Shown: piece by piece, positions 10,958 to 21,595 of the stretch
Position numbering within the stretch: the stretch's first letter is position 1
Layout: every line of letters begins with the position of its first letter
From: Dolomedes plantarius
Lineage: Eukaryota; Arthropoda; Arachnida; Araneae; Dolomedidae
Assembly (NCBI GenBank): GCA_907164885.2
Contig: OU015501.1
Location: 20,548,631 to 20,612,630 of the forward strand
Direction of reading: 5' to 3'
Length of the DNA stretch: 64,000 nucleotides
Program-made: the position numbers and the translations under genes
Notes under the pieces: model-generated
What the model was told of the DNA's origin: nothing
Databases searched by the model: none
The model's input: the letters and a program-made list of their open reading frames with translations, nothing else

Positions 10958-13519
10958 CTCCTAACGCAATTCATATCATCTAACAGGGAAACCGTAGAAA
11001 CAATATGAGGAAGTTGAAACAGACCGGCCTTTCAAACATACTCAATTACTTTAGGACACCTCAGGAAAACTAAACTGCATTTATCTAATAATAGCCAGTC
11101 TGTACCTCTGGAACGCTTCGGAGCGACCGCTTCGCTAAATGTATCATGCCTATGGCATCCATTGTTTTAGGAGTTAGGCTTAACACTTAAAAGTAAAGTA
11201 AAAAGATTATTTGCTATCTAAACCCAAATAATTTATTAGAAAGAACGTAATATAGACACAAATCAACTTTATTTCGATTTTTAGAGGCTGTAATAAACGG
11301 TTATGACAGTTTCAAAACAGCTTGCAACCGTTTAAATTGTTCTCAGCATAAAATATCCTTTCATTGTAACGCTTGTTTTGTTTGCGATATTTACGTATCT
11401 TCATTAGAGAATTAATCTATTTTTCCGCCACCTTTCGAGTTATCATAGTGTTTCATTTAAATTAATAAGAAGTATTACTTTTATATACTCAGAACTTGAA
11501 AATGTAAACACGAGAGAGTCATTCATTCGCCGTGATTCATTCATCGTCTTAATTTAAGAAAAATTGAATCAGAGAATCTTTTTCACAGTAAAACAGTTTT
11601 TCATTATATTATTCTTTTAATATCTTTATTTATATTTTAATCATATAATATATATATTTTAACCAGATATTACAATAATGTCAAATTTAGTATTTTAGGA
11701 AAGTTGCAAACTCGACGCATGCGTAGTGATATGTTGAAAACCGTCTGCTTTCAAAGCCTGCTTTTCACCGCAAATACCTAACATAACCGCAACATTTGAC
11801 CAATAGTCCTGATAGTGGCAACAAATTCATGGGCCGGTTTGAGGGTTAAAATGAATGTTGACGAATGTCCCATGCTAAAAAGCGTCATAAGGCCAATGAA
11901 CGGAAATGTAGATGGATTTCAAGACAAAGTCAGGAATCGCTAAAACCAAATACGTGCAGCAGACTGTTAACAGACAGAATTTAATATTTCATAATTAATA
12001 CATGTAATAGAATTAAATAAAGTGATGCTATTATGTGGAGTTCAGATTTTATTTAAGTTTAAAAAAATTGCATCTTAAATGGATCATAGTAGTGCTGATA
12101 TTGCATAATTTTAAATAATTAAAAATGTCTATAATTTAAATAAAGAAAGTAGAGAAGCTATTAAGTATACAAATAATATTGACTTTGCAGATGTAAATTG
12201 ATAAAAATTAAAATTAACACGTCATTTTTGACGGGCTAAGCACTATTTAAAACTAATATTAAGCATTTTAAATATTTGTTTTGGAAATTGATTTTTTACG
12301 AGTTTGTATATTTTATGGAAATTTTTTAGCACTTTGGCTGTTATAAGCGAATTCGACTACATTTATTTTGTGATAGTTTCGAAAATTCCCTCACGTGTTC
12401 ATCAAAACTGTCATAAGAAAAACATAAAGAAATAGCAATGAAATGAATTTTTAAATTGCTTGTATCCATACGTAAACTAGACTGAAGGAGCTTTGTAAAG
12501 GACGTAACATATTTTTTTTTGTGTGTTAGAAATCCTATGATACACACACCTACTTCTCTTCCATACCTAATTTGAAAACACTTAAAACATGTATGAAAGA
12601 AATTTACAAGCACTTTTTTCTTCTTTCGTTGAAACTCGAATATTGGGCGTAGTATGACTTTTAGTTCCCGCTTCCAAACATAAGCAACTTGAATAATGGA
12701 ACGTGGATAAGGATTCATTTTTCGCGAAGAAATATTTGCTTTCTCCTGCCAATGAAAATGAAAATTGATAGCCGTTTGGTGACGAATAAGCCCGATCGTA
12801 TACTTGGTATTTTAGGGCTATTTTCGTTCAGGATGTGAACAAATGATGACTCAAGAAGAAAACAATAACGGTGCTTATTGAATATTAAGTGCGGTTCCGA
12901 AGTACTGTCATATTAAAGTGCAATCGATTCAAACAGTTTTCTTTTCTAAAACGTAACATTTTTTTACGTTATTTCAGGTGTAGAACAAAGGTATTATTCC
13001 AATCGTGATAACATTAATTTTTTAGTATAATAGTTAAATTTACTTAGGAAATTGCATTCTACAATAATAAGATGAAATTATTAGGGGAGTTAAGGAGATT
13101 TTAGCTAATTACTATGTTACTGAAACATTTTGTGTGATTCTATTTTTGTGGTAGTTTCAGCTCATTTTATTTTTACCAAATAGCGAAAATAGGCCAGTCA
13201 AATATTATATTTCTTGAAAATGAAGTTTTATGAAATTACAAATTTAAAATTGGATAGCTTTGAATGGCTTGGATTAGCTTTGTTATGGAAAATTTGGATT
13301 TTATCTTGTTTCCCATGTCGTAACATATCCAAACGACCCGTTCACGGGGAATTCAAATCAATTCTTTTGATACCTTCAGGGCTTATATATATGAGAACTC
13401 CTTGCGAGATCCGAATTTGACAAATCCATAGCCCTTCCGAAATTCTTTTAATGTGATACAACATTTAAGAGGATGTCTATAACGAAGGTGTCTGTTTGTT
13501 GTCTGTCTCTCTCTATATA
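10958..13519. other. AT-rich intergenic sequence
   Basis: No recognisable element or gene apart from one 125-codon open frame on the minus strand, listed separately. Confidence 0.5.
12341..12718 (-). CDS. unrecognised open reading frame (125 codons)
   Basis: An uninterrupted frame on the minus strand, basic and Lys-rich (for example QRKKKKV, THKKKY), with a CFKC pair near the middle but no recognisable domain, signal peptide or membrane segment. It has no neighbour suggesting a gene and no obvious splice structure. At this length a chance open frame in AT-rich DNA is not excluded. I do not recognise it. Confidence 0.15.
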   Translation of the reverse strand: MNPYPRSIIQVAYVWKRELKVILRPIFEFQRKKKKVLVNFFHTCFKCFQIRYGREVGVCIIGFLTHKKKYVTSFTKLLQSSLRMDTSNLKIHFIAISLCFSYDSFDEHVREFSKLSQNKCSRIRL

Positions 13520-14305
13520 CCGGAGTGCGTCATAAATTCGTTGCAAAGTTCAATAATTCATAATAAAAGAAGTAATGCTCGGAAAATTTCTTTGTTTGCG
13601 CCAATAAGATCAGAGGGACATTGGATTTTTTTCCATGTAAAAAAAAAAGTTCCAAAGTAACCAAAAGAGGGCGCTCTCACATCATACGGGAGACGTTTTA
13701 TGCAAATCAGGCAAACTCAAACAGAAATCAAACAGATCACAATAACATGAGGACCTGTGCATTTATTTTAAAGTAACAGATGTTCAACACTACTACAAGC
13801 ACAAGATAATAGGCAAGTTGTCGCGCGTTACTAAGCCATTACAGCGGATTCTAGCATCGATGGCTGCCTGGATGTCTGTCGAATAACATTTTTCAGTTCC
13901 ACCAAAGTGGTTGGGGAGCCCCCAGTACACATGAGTCTTATCCCCCAACTAAAAATTTCCCGGGGTCAAGTCTGGTGATCGGGAGGAACTGAACCTTATA
14001 CCGCGACTTATAGAACTCGGTCTTCAGTGAAAGATTCCAACAGGAACGTCTTGATATCACGTGAAATGTGGGGCGGAGCACCATCCGCATGAAGGTGACA
14101 ACAGGTAACGCATTGTCTTTCCTGCAATACAGACTTGACGTGGTCACGCAAAGCGCCCTCTTTCGTTTACTTTAGGGAAACACTTTTTTTTACATGGAAA
14201 AAATCAAAGTCCCTCTGATCCTATTCGTGCAAACAGAAAATTTTTCCGAGCATTATTTCTTTTATTATGAATTTTGAACTTTGCACGGATTTATGACGCA
14301 CCCGG
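13520..14305 (-). mobile_element. internally deleted mariner-like element
   Basis: TA at 13518-13519 and 14306-14307. Inverted termini of about 150 bp: left CCGGAGTGCGTCATAAATTCG, right (reverse) CCGGGTGCGTCATAAATCCG, continuing through TTCAATAATTCATAATAAAAG and the 'tccatgtaaaaaaaa' block to 'gagggcgct'. At 786 bp it is shorter than a full mariner, and only the distal part of a transposase remains. Confidence 0.82.
13770..14147 (-). pseudogene. mariner-type transposase C-terminal relic
   Basis: Reading the minus strand from 14147, codons give HADGAPPHFT-like sequence (second catalytic Asp context), then after frame changes SRSPDLTPG (third catalytic site context), then KTHVYWGLP and IQAAIDARIRCNGLV near the C-terminus. 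The N-terminal DNA-binding half and first Asp are missing. Inactive. Confidence 0.65.
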
Positions 14306-14314
14306 TATATTACA

Positions 14315-15334
14315 CCGGGTGGTCATAAAGGAACTTTGCCGATATATTGACCTCTAGCGGCTGTTTCGTTCTACCGATCGAGATGAGATTTCAGATATAG
14401 TTATTCAGAGATATGAGCTCGAGATTCTGTGAACGGCAGCCACGGTTACGGTTATAGGTACAGAAACTCGAAATTTTCAAATGGCAACACCCATTTTTTC
14501 CCATCGCAAAATGCTCAGCGCATGCGAAAAACCTAAAGAGCATTGGAACGGTACGTGTATCACAAAAAAAGGACGCGTATGCACGCACAAAAAACAGCTC
14601 TGCGAACGGCCTACAAAAACGATATATGGACCTCTAGTGGCCGTTCTGTTCAACCTGTCGAGATGAGATTTCAGAAATAGTTATCAGATGTATGAGCTCG
14701 GGATTCTGAGAACGGCAAAACAGTGACGCTCACGGTTACGGTTATAGGTATAGAAACTCGAAATTTTTAAATGGCAATGCCCACTTTATCCCGTCGCAAA
14801 ATGCTCAGCTCATGCGAAAACTCTAAAAAAGCGTTGAAACGGTAAATGTATCACAAAAACGGACGCGTTATGCACGCACAAAAAACAGCTCTGCGAATGG
14901 CTAACAAAAACATGATCAAAGAGCTTTTATCAGTTTTCTACGCTGAATATCTGGCGTTCTGTGATTGGTTTTCTAGCCTCTGCCATATGCAAATTTCCTC
15001 CGTGCGATCCGATCGTGTCTTTGTTGGCCGTTCGCAGAGCTGTTTTTCATGCGTGCATAACGCGTCTGTTTTTTTTGTATACACGTACCATTCCAACGCT
15101 TTTTAGGGTTTTTCGCATGTGCTGAGCATTTGCGACGGGAAAAAGTGGGGCGTTGCCATTTGAAAATTGCGAGTTTCTACACCTATAACCGTAAACGTGT
15201 GCATCACTGTGTTGCCGTTCTCAGAATCCCGAGCTCATACATCTGAATAACTATATCTGAAATCTCATCTCGAGAGGTTGAACGGAACGGTCGTTAGAGG
15301 TCCATATATCGGCAAAGTATATTTATGACCACCC

Positions 15335-15336
<2 letters not shown>
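14315..15336. mobile_element. three-armed foldback (MITE-like) element
   Basis: Ends CCGGGTGGTCATAAA (left) and its inverse (right, CCACCCGG then TA), followed by ACTTTGCCGATATAT. About 240-bp arms occur three times: two direct copies (about 14381-14611 and 14660-14906) and one inverted copy (about 15030-15290). Landmarks in each arm are GAGATGAGATTTC, GGTTACGGTTATAGGTA, GCAAAATGCTCAGC and ACAGCTCTGCGAA. No transposase is encoded. The first six terminal bases CCGGGT match those of the mariner at 49631, but the remainder differs. Confidence 0.8.
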
Positions 15337-15377
<41 letters not shown>

Positions 15378-15383
15378 TATAAT

Positions 15384-15416
<33 letters not shown>

Positions 15417-15424
15417 TATATATA
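15337..15424. repeat. TA microsatellite between two transposons
   Basis: Interrupted TA array joining the foldback element to the Tc1-like element. It probably supplied TA targets. Confidence 0.9.
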
Positions 15425-15599
15425 CAGGTGGTTATCAAAATAATGGAAACACTAAGAAATATCATGAAAAGCTTTATTAATATGGCACAGGATCACCTTT
15501 ATTATGTAATACCACCTGATTCACCTTGGAATCGGGTTGTACAAGTCATGAACAGTGGTTAAGAATATATTGTGTCATTCTTCAGAGTGAAATTATGAA

Positions 15600-16415
15600 A
15601 GTTTCTGTAGAGATACTATGGTGGATATCGATACCTGGCTCTATCAGCTTTATACAGATCTCAGTGGTTGAATGATATATAGTCGCGGGGATTATACAGG
15701 GCACGATAAGATATTTGATTCTTTTTTCATGCTCGTCAAATCAATAAATGATTGATTAAGCTGTATGTATAGGGGGATTATCATCTTGGAGAACTCCATC
15801 TCCTGCAAGAACAATATTTGCACCATAGGAGGGAGTAGTGAGCTAAAATTTCGACATAAGTCTCCCATTCAATCTCCCTTTTAGGGTTATAGTAGGGCCT
15901 GAAGAAAACAATGAGATGCCATCCCAAACCCCTTATACATCTACCTCCATGATTGACAGTTGAGATGAGACAGCCAGAATCTTACGCTTGTGTCGGTGTT
16001 CTAGAGACATACGCACGTCCTGTTGCGAGGAACAATGTGAACAATGATTCGTCGGACCAAATGCCGTTTTTTCAACGTATACTCGACAGGATTTGTGCTC
16101 GGAGCACCATTGTGGACGATATTTTCGTATTGGCATCTATTATAAGTAGTTTGGAATAGCTACTCTTCCGTAAATACTTTGTGAAGTTTCCTTCTACCTC
16201 AAATGGTTGATACCGGAATATGCAGATGCAGATTGAGCTCTTCGGTCATTTTGGTTGCAGTTGATTTCTTTCTTAATGTCACAATCCACTTCAATACCTC
16301 GTCCGTCTCTTTCACCACAGCTCTCCCTTCGTCCACTATTCCGTTTGACAAAGGATATTTTTCCGTGCACTCTGCATGCTATCATGACTTTCGATACCAA
16401 AGCTCCGAAAAACAC
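15600..16415 (-). pseudogene. Tc1-like transposase relic (copy 1)
   Basis: Minus-strand remnant. The stretch from 16415 includes SFVKRNSGRRE...RDGRGIEVDCDIKKE, resembling the helix-turn-helix region. The next block (16136 downwards) carries RMSLEHRHKRKILAVSSQLSIMEV, placed after the first catalytic Asp in Tc1 proteins, then GDGVLQDDN-like sequence before the distal catalytic region. Frames change between blocks and stops are frequent. The homologous relic at 25780-26530 is broken at different points. Confidence 0.65.
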
Positions 16416-16569
16416 ATTAACCTAGGGGTTGCAGTAACAGATACTCATATTTAAATGCGCTCCAACAATTTGCCCTTTTTGAAAGGTCTGCAAGGTTTGA
16501 CATTTTACAATGTTCCCCCCAAAAGCACGATTGCCCTTACCTTCATTACTGCTACCTGACAGTAGAATA

Positions 16570-17867
16570 CAGAGGCACATTTTTTAGACGATTTTGGTAA
16601 GCGGTAATAAAAAAACGTTTGCTGCAAAAGAAATAATTGCAATTGTACTATGTTTTTAAAAGTCAAAATTATCGTCTGCGGCTCTGAAAGTTTTGTTTTT
16701 ATTCAAAATGCGTTTTTAACAAAGCAGTGGTTCGAAGGCTACATTTATGCTCTTCCGAAGAGAATGTGCATTACTCCGTTATCCAAAAACGATGTGAGAG
16801 TCATGGTTTTGTGATATCTAAAGCATCGATAGGTAATATCGTCAACAAGAAAGGAAAAAAAAAAACGTCAACTGGTGAGCCTCAAGTGGGACAAAAATTC
16901 CAACAAGTATCCAAGGAAAAAACGGACATCTTCGACTATTGCAAAGGTACGTTGTTAATGTTAAAGAAAATCCCCCTAGTCAAAGGACAGTTGCAAAATC
17001 ATTAAAATGCTCTGTGTCCACTGTAAACAAAATGATAAACGTTAATTTAAATCTTAAGAAGCGAAAAAACGCAATGTGCATCGTCTTCTTCCAAATCATA
17101 TCGCTGAACGCAGGACACGCTGCAGCATTCTATATGAGAAACACTTATCCAAAGAAAAATGGCAAACAATTGTCACAATAGATGAATCATGGGTGTATTT
17201 AAATAATTGCAACAAAAAAAGAGCCATTTATTATCATAAAAGGGGGAGAAAAAAATTTAAGTACATGGTTCAAAGATCGAAAGAATGTTTTTCTAAGGGA
17301 TTCATGATTGTTGCTGGTTTTTCTTATAATGGCAAGTTAAAATAAAGAGAGTGGACAAAAATGTCAAGATTAACTCCAAATACTATCAGGAACATATTTT
17401 ATGCCAATTTTTCTGAATGAAATAACATCGCTTGACCCACAGTGCCATCAATCTGTGGGACTCTATCAGGACAAAGCTAGCAGTTACACATCAAAATCCA
17501 CTGTAAATTTCCTAAAAGCCAATTGGAACAAAAAACTGGTATCAAGGCCATACCCTTCACTGATATCCGTACTACATCCCCCGATGTATCACCTATGGAT
17601 TTTGTGCTTTCGGACTTTTAAAATCTGCATTATCCAAACGTTCGTCCCAAAACCCTTACAGGACTCTGGAAAGCTGTTCAGGAGGAATGGGATATAGAAT
17701 ACCTCTTCTGACACTTCAAAAGGCATTATTATCCTGGAAAAGCGGTGTCGACAGATTAGTTCAGAATAAGGGATGTCAAATAGAACATTTAAAAGACAAG
17801 GAATTTTATGTGATTTAGTATTGTGAATACAATATACATCGTCTAAAAAATGTGTGAACAGCCTCTG
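16570..17867 (+). mobile_element. nested mariner, DD41D-like
   Basis: 1298 bp between TA at 16568-16569 and 17868-17869. Inverted ends CAGAGGC...ACATTTTTTAGACGA on both sides; the right side has a few extra bases (CAGAGGCTGTTCACACATTTTTT). It interrupts the Tc1-like element at a point where the second copy (26700) reads straight through AGTAGAATAATGTATA. Confidence 0.88.
16708..17810 (+). pseudogene. mariner transposase with frameshifts
   Basis: DDE/D transposase of the nested mariner. N-terminal region: HYSVIQKRCESHGF and a second helix-turn-helix-like PPSQRTVAKSLKCSVSTV. Catalytic sites remain in scattered frames: TIDESWVYL near 17180, LYQDKASSYTS (Asp codon at 17470), and SPMDFVL with its Asp codon at 17598, about 41-42 residues after the second Asp, hence DD41D-like. 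RRTRCSILYEKHLS and KGFMIVAGFSYNGKLK are conserved stretches. At least three frame changes break it, but the triad codons survive, so this copy is younger than its host Tc1-like element. Confidence 0.82.
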
Positions 17868-17990
17868 TAATACATACACAATATTGTATAAAAAAATACG
17901 CTGGCCAGACTTTCTTTTTGAGGAATACGAAGCACATTCATAAACACTACTGATATTTATAGGTGTGTCCATTATTTTGATAATCATCTG

Positions 17991-18009
17991 TATATATATA
18001 TATAATATA
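17991..18009. repeat. short TA run between transposons
   Basis: TA-rich link of about 19 bp separating the Tc1-like element from the next foldback element. Confidence 0.8.
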
Positions 18010-19290
18010 CTACTGGCCAAAAGTATAACAAGTTGAGAAATCTGACATTTTTCAAGAATAAGCCCCAAAAATGACTATTTTACAATGCAACTGATATTTT
18101 TTAATGTCAATATATTAGATTAGTTTAAAGACAAGATATGATTAAGTTATTGAACAAAAAATTATTTAATTTTATGAAAAATAACATACAAAAAATGTCC
18201 AGGTTATAAAAATCGGTACCCATTTTGGTTCCCTGGATTAAAAGGAAATGAATAAACAATTTCAAGTTCTGAGCATAAAAGATAATAAATGAGTGCAATT
18301 GAACCGAAAGGCATTTAATATGATAATATGTTGTTGGACCGCCTCTGCCTTTGATCACAAACAGCACTCTTTTAGGCATGGAATCCACAAGGTTTTGCAA
18401 CACTAGATATGCATGAGTCCAGACTGCCCGGTTTGTACAGCAAACACCCAGAAAGCCAAATGGTGTGGGGCTTGATGACATATAAGTCAAATGGACGACT
18501 GAATTTTTGTACAGGGAACTAATCAGTATATTTGTGTGCTGAAAGATCGATTGGTTCATAGTGCTCATGACATGTTACCAAGGCAGCAAATGAGTATTTC
18601 AGCAAGACCTAGCGCCCTGCAATACATCGAAAAAGGCAAGAAATACTTTGAAATTAAAGTAAATTTCATGAGAATTCAATTCTGAACTCTAAATTGAGAC
18701 ATTCCTTATTTAGGTTAAGGCTGAATTTTCAAAACATGGTATTAATGTTCTCCCATGGACAGGAAACTCGCCAGATTTAAATTCTTGTTAAGAATTTAAG
18801 GAGTATAATTGGAAGGAAAATATCTCAAAATCATTCCAGATCAAACGAGAGATTCAGGAAACAATAATAAATTTGGCACCATGAAATACCGAAAGAAGTG
18901 TTGTTAAAAGCTTGTGGATTCCATGGCTTGAAGAGTGGCTGTTGTGATCAAAGCCAGGGGCGGCCCAACAGCATAAATATTAAAAGCTTTTCGGTTCAAT
19001 AGCACTCAATTTATTATCTTTTCTGCGCAGAAGAACTTGAAATTGGTTTATTTATTTCATTTTATTCCGGGGAACCAAAATGGGTGCCGATTTCTGACAA
19101 ACTGTACATTTTTGTATGCTTTTTTTAAATTAAATTACTTTTGTTCAATAACTTAATCATATTTTGTCTTTAAACTAATTTAACATATTGACATTTAAAA
19201 AAGTTGCACTGAAAAAATATTATTTTTGGGGGCTTATTCTTGACAAAAATGTTAGATTTCTCAAACTTTCAATACTTTTGTCCAGTAGTG
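18010..19290. mobile_element. foldback Tc1-like element
   Basis: Ends CTACTGGCCAAAAGTAT and (reverse) CACTACTGGACAAAAGTATT. Inverted arms extend about 400 bp (18010-18420 against 18890-19290), through landmarks such as AGTTTAAAGACAA, CCCATTTTGGTTCC and GGAATCCACAAG. Both arms include the sequence coding the transposase C-terminus, so the palindrome was made by inverted duplication of the element's 3' end rather than by ordinary short terminal repeats. Confidence 0.82.
18300..18985. pseudogene. Tc1-like transposase C-terminal relics, both strands
   Basis: On the minus strand, 18420-18340 reads LVDSMPKRVLFVIKGRGGPT, the characteristic Tc1 C-terminal end. On the plus strand, 18720-18985 reads with frame changes: HGINVLPW-like and NSPDLN (third catalytic region, the Glu block being eroded), IIGRKISKSF, and again the VIKARGG-type end near 18950. 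The same protein end is therefore present once in each arm. The upstream three-quarters of the gene is missing. Confidence 0.72.
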
Positions 19291-19657
19291 TATACATAAT
19301 GTGTGTGTAGCCAATGACGATTTTGAAATGAAAACGCTGATAGTCTTGTTCCCAATTTATACAAAGACTATGAATTTTTTTGCTGTTTTTGTTCCCACGC
19401 GGAAGGCATTATTTGTGAAAATGGTGTCCATATATACTGCGATGTTTTGTTAGTTGCCTTATTATGGGGCAGCCATGAATCTCTTCCTGAGAGAGGACAG
19501 CACAGAAACCGATTCCGAACTGAAGCTGCTGCCGCTAGGTAATGATTAGATTAAATAAAGGTTACATTTTCAAATAGGGATAAATGGTGGAAAAAAAGGA
19601 TGCGCTGAAAAAACCGAAAACTTGATACAAGCAGTTACAAACAATTTGCGCATGACA
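19291..19657. other. spacer without recognised features
   Basis: No gene or element recognised. Confidence 0.5.
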
Positions 19658-20173
19658 TGATTTTTAACAGGTTTTCTACTGCAGCATTGTAAATGTGCAG
19701 AAATTTCTACATAGAAAGCATAACTTCTTCTTACGAAATTGCTAAGTGCATCACTCTTTCTTCCGTTCTAAACTCTATCTTAGTCAAAAAATTCAAAAAT
19801 CTGCTTCATTTGGATGCCCCATTTCCTGTACTAGATTTTATATTACTATTATTAAGACTGCTGTGTACTAACCCTACTGGAATAACTAATCTCAATGTTA
19901 ACCTATGGAAAAAATGTGTCCAAGGATTGCCGACTTGGATATAAAGATATATTTAAAAAAATTTTACTCCGTAATAGAGAAAGACATTTTACACCTTGGA
20001 GCATTTTTTTAATGCAAATAATATTTTAAAATTTACATTATTCGGGTGAAACATATGGTTATAGTGTGTTTTAACGCTCATAAATTCCTTGGTGGACGAA
20101 CTTATAAAATGAATGCTGTTGGAACTACACAGAAAAGTTCAGGCTGTCTGTACATTACTATTTTTATGTGATA

Positions 20174-20287
20174 CTAGCTGAAAACCCGCACTTCGCTACG
20201 GAGTACATTCAAATAAAATACAACGGGTCAATATATGCAATTAATGCCAAAATATATAAATAAATAATAATAAATAAACATAAATAA

Positions 20288-20318
<31 letters not shown>

Positions 20319-20997
20319 ATATATATATAATAAATACACGATCAATGTATACAATTGATGTAAAAAAATTATATATTTATAAAAAATCGTGAAGGTATTT
20401 TATAGACAAAATAATGTAGTAAAAATATCAAATAAATCTAATAGGACATACTAGAGAATATAGTACAGTTAATATAGTACAGTTCGAAGAACATATCTTT
20501 TACTGTATTTTAAAATTTTTTTGCATAATGTCCAATCGTCTGCCGCATTAGCAAGAAAAAATATTTTTTGTATATTACGTTGTTATGCACGTGGACGATA
20601 AATTTATTTAAAGTAACAGAAAAAGAAATCACGTGATCAGCATTTAATAAATTAAATTCTAAAATAAATCGTTAAAATTCATCAAAAATCAGAAAATTAA
20701 GGTAAAGATTCGAAAATATTTCATTTTAAAGGCATTTTTATGATCTTTCTCGTGATATAAATTTTATGATCTTCAGATTATTATTTTAAATGCAAACTTA
20801 AAAGAAGGTACTAAAACAGCTAAAAAATTAATTTAAAAAATCTAAGAGGAATTTTTTCATAAATCTTTCTTAGTGCACCCTACACTATAAGAAGAATCGC
20901 CATGCAAAATTTCAGTCCTTTAAGTCCAGCAGTGGTCTGTGCGTTGTATGTCAGTCAGTGAGTCAGTCAGTACGGAACGTTTTATCTACGTAATAGA
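20174..20997 (-). mobile_element. non-autonomous Helitron (reverse orientation)
   Basis: Read on the minus strand: starts TCTATTACGTAGATAAAACG, has the ACTGACTGACT head and the CAATTGTATACATTGATCG block, then the tail TCCGTAGCGAAGTGCGGG...TTTTCAGCTAG. Inserted between A and T. At 824 bp it is probably near the unit length of this family. No Rep or helicase. Confidence 0.87.
20289..20330. repeat. TA microsatellite in Helitron
   Basis: Interrupted TA run at the family's usual TA-rich position. Confidence 0.85.
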
Positions 20998-21595
20998 TCT
21001 GCATTAATGTATTTGTAACTAGTAGACAAATTTTCTAATAGGTTAATATTGAGGTGAGCGAATCCATAGGGTTATTACTCAGCAGTATTCATGAATTATG
21101 AAGACATAAAATTTTTAATTTTTAAGTTTTGGTCATACTCACACATTGTTGATGGTGCCGAGTAAACTGATGTTTTTAAAGCAAATACTGAAGACAATTA
21201 GGATAAATGAAGTCATATTGGAGAAATTCCTGATCAACTGAACACTGCTTAACTTGACAACTACCTTTACCTATGTCCTGAAGAGTTTCAGGCAAATCGT
21301 TTGAACTGTGATCTTAGACCCCCATATAAAGAAATAGATTTCAGAAAATAAAATGCCATCCTTTATTACAAATCTTCTTTGGAATAAAGGACGGCAATTG
21401 CCGATGAATTGCGATATATTTTTACAAAATTGTGGTGAACAATGTGTTAAGAGTATTTACAAGTTCTTTTATGCTAACATGCAACTGATTCAATAATTAT
21501 GTGAAAATCTGACATTCAGGTCTTTTCATTATTATTTTGTGAGAGACGAATTAAATTTTTTTTCCATTTTCTTCATTATATATTAACCTTTTCTA

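Larger units (their letters stand above)
15425..17990 (-). mobile_element. Tc1-like element (CAGGTGG family, copy 1) with nested mariner
   Basis: Starts CAGGTGGTTATCAAAATAAT after TA (15423-15424) and ends with the inverse, CATTATTTTGATAATCATCTG before TA at 17991. Homologous along its length to the element at 25563-26831. Removing the mariner at 16570-17867 leaves about 1.27 kb, the same as the other copy. Transposase remnants lie on the minus strand. Confidence 0.88.
19856..21077. mobile_element. TTAA MITE family M1, copy a (with Helitron insert)
   Basis: Starts GACTGCTGTGTACTAACCC after TTAA (19852-19855) and ends with the inverse (GGTTATTACTCAGCAGTA). Homologous to the complete copy at 37912-38311. 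Split by the Helitron at 20174-20997. The uninterrupted repeat X copy shows a plain TTAA at the matching site (31741-31744). Confidence 0.85.
19658..21595. repeat. repeat X, copy 1 (interrupted)
   Basis: 19658-19855 plus 21078-21595 together match 31536-32493 almost end to end. Shared landmarks include GGTTTTCTACTGC, GCAGAAATTTCTACATAGA, GTGTTAAGA and AACATGCAACTGATTCAAT. Copy 1 is interrupted by the TTAA MITE at 19856-21077. No coding capacity recognised; it may be part of an unnamed element. Both copies are followed directly by the same Tc1-like terminal repeat. Confidence 0.8.

Noticed and set aside
15265..15465. Open frame across the TA array between two transposons
   Set aside because: Microsatellite translation joined to transposon ends.
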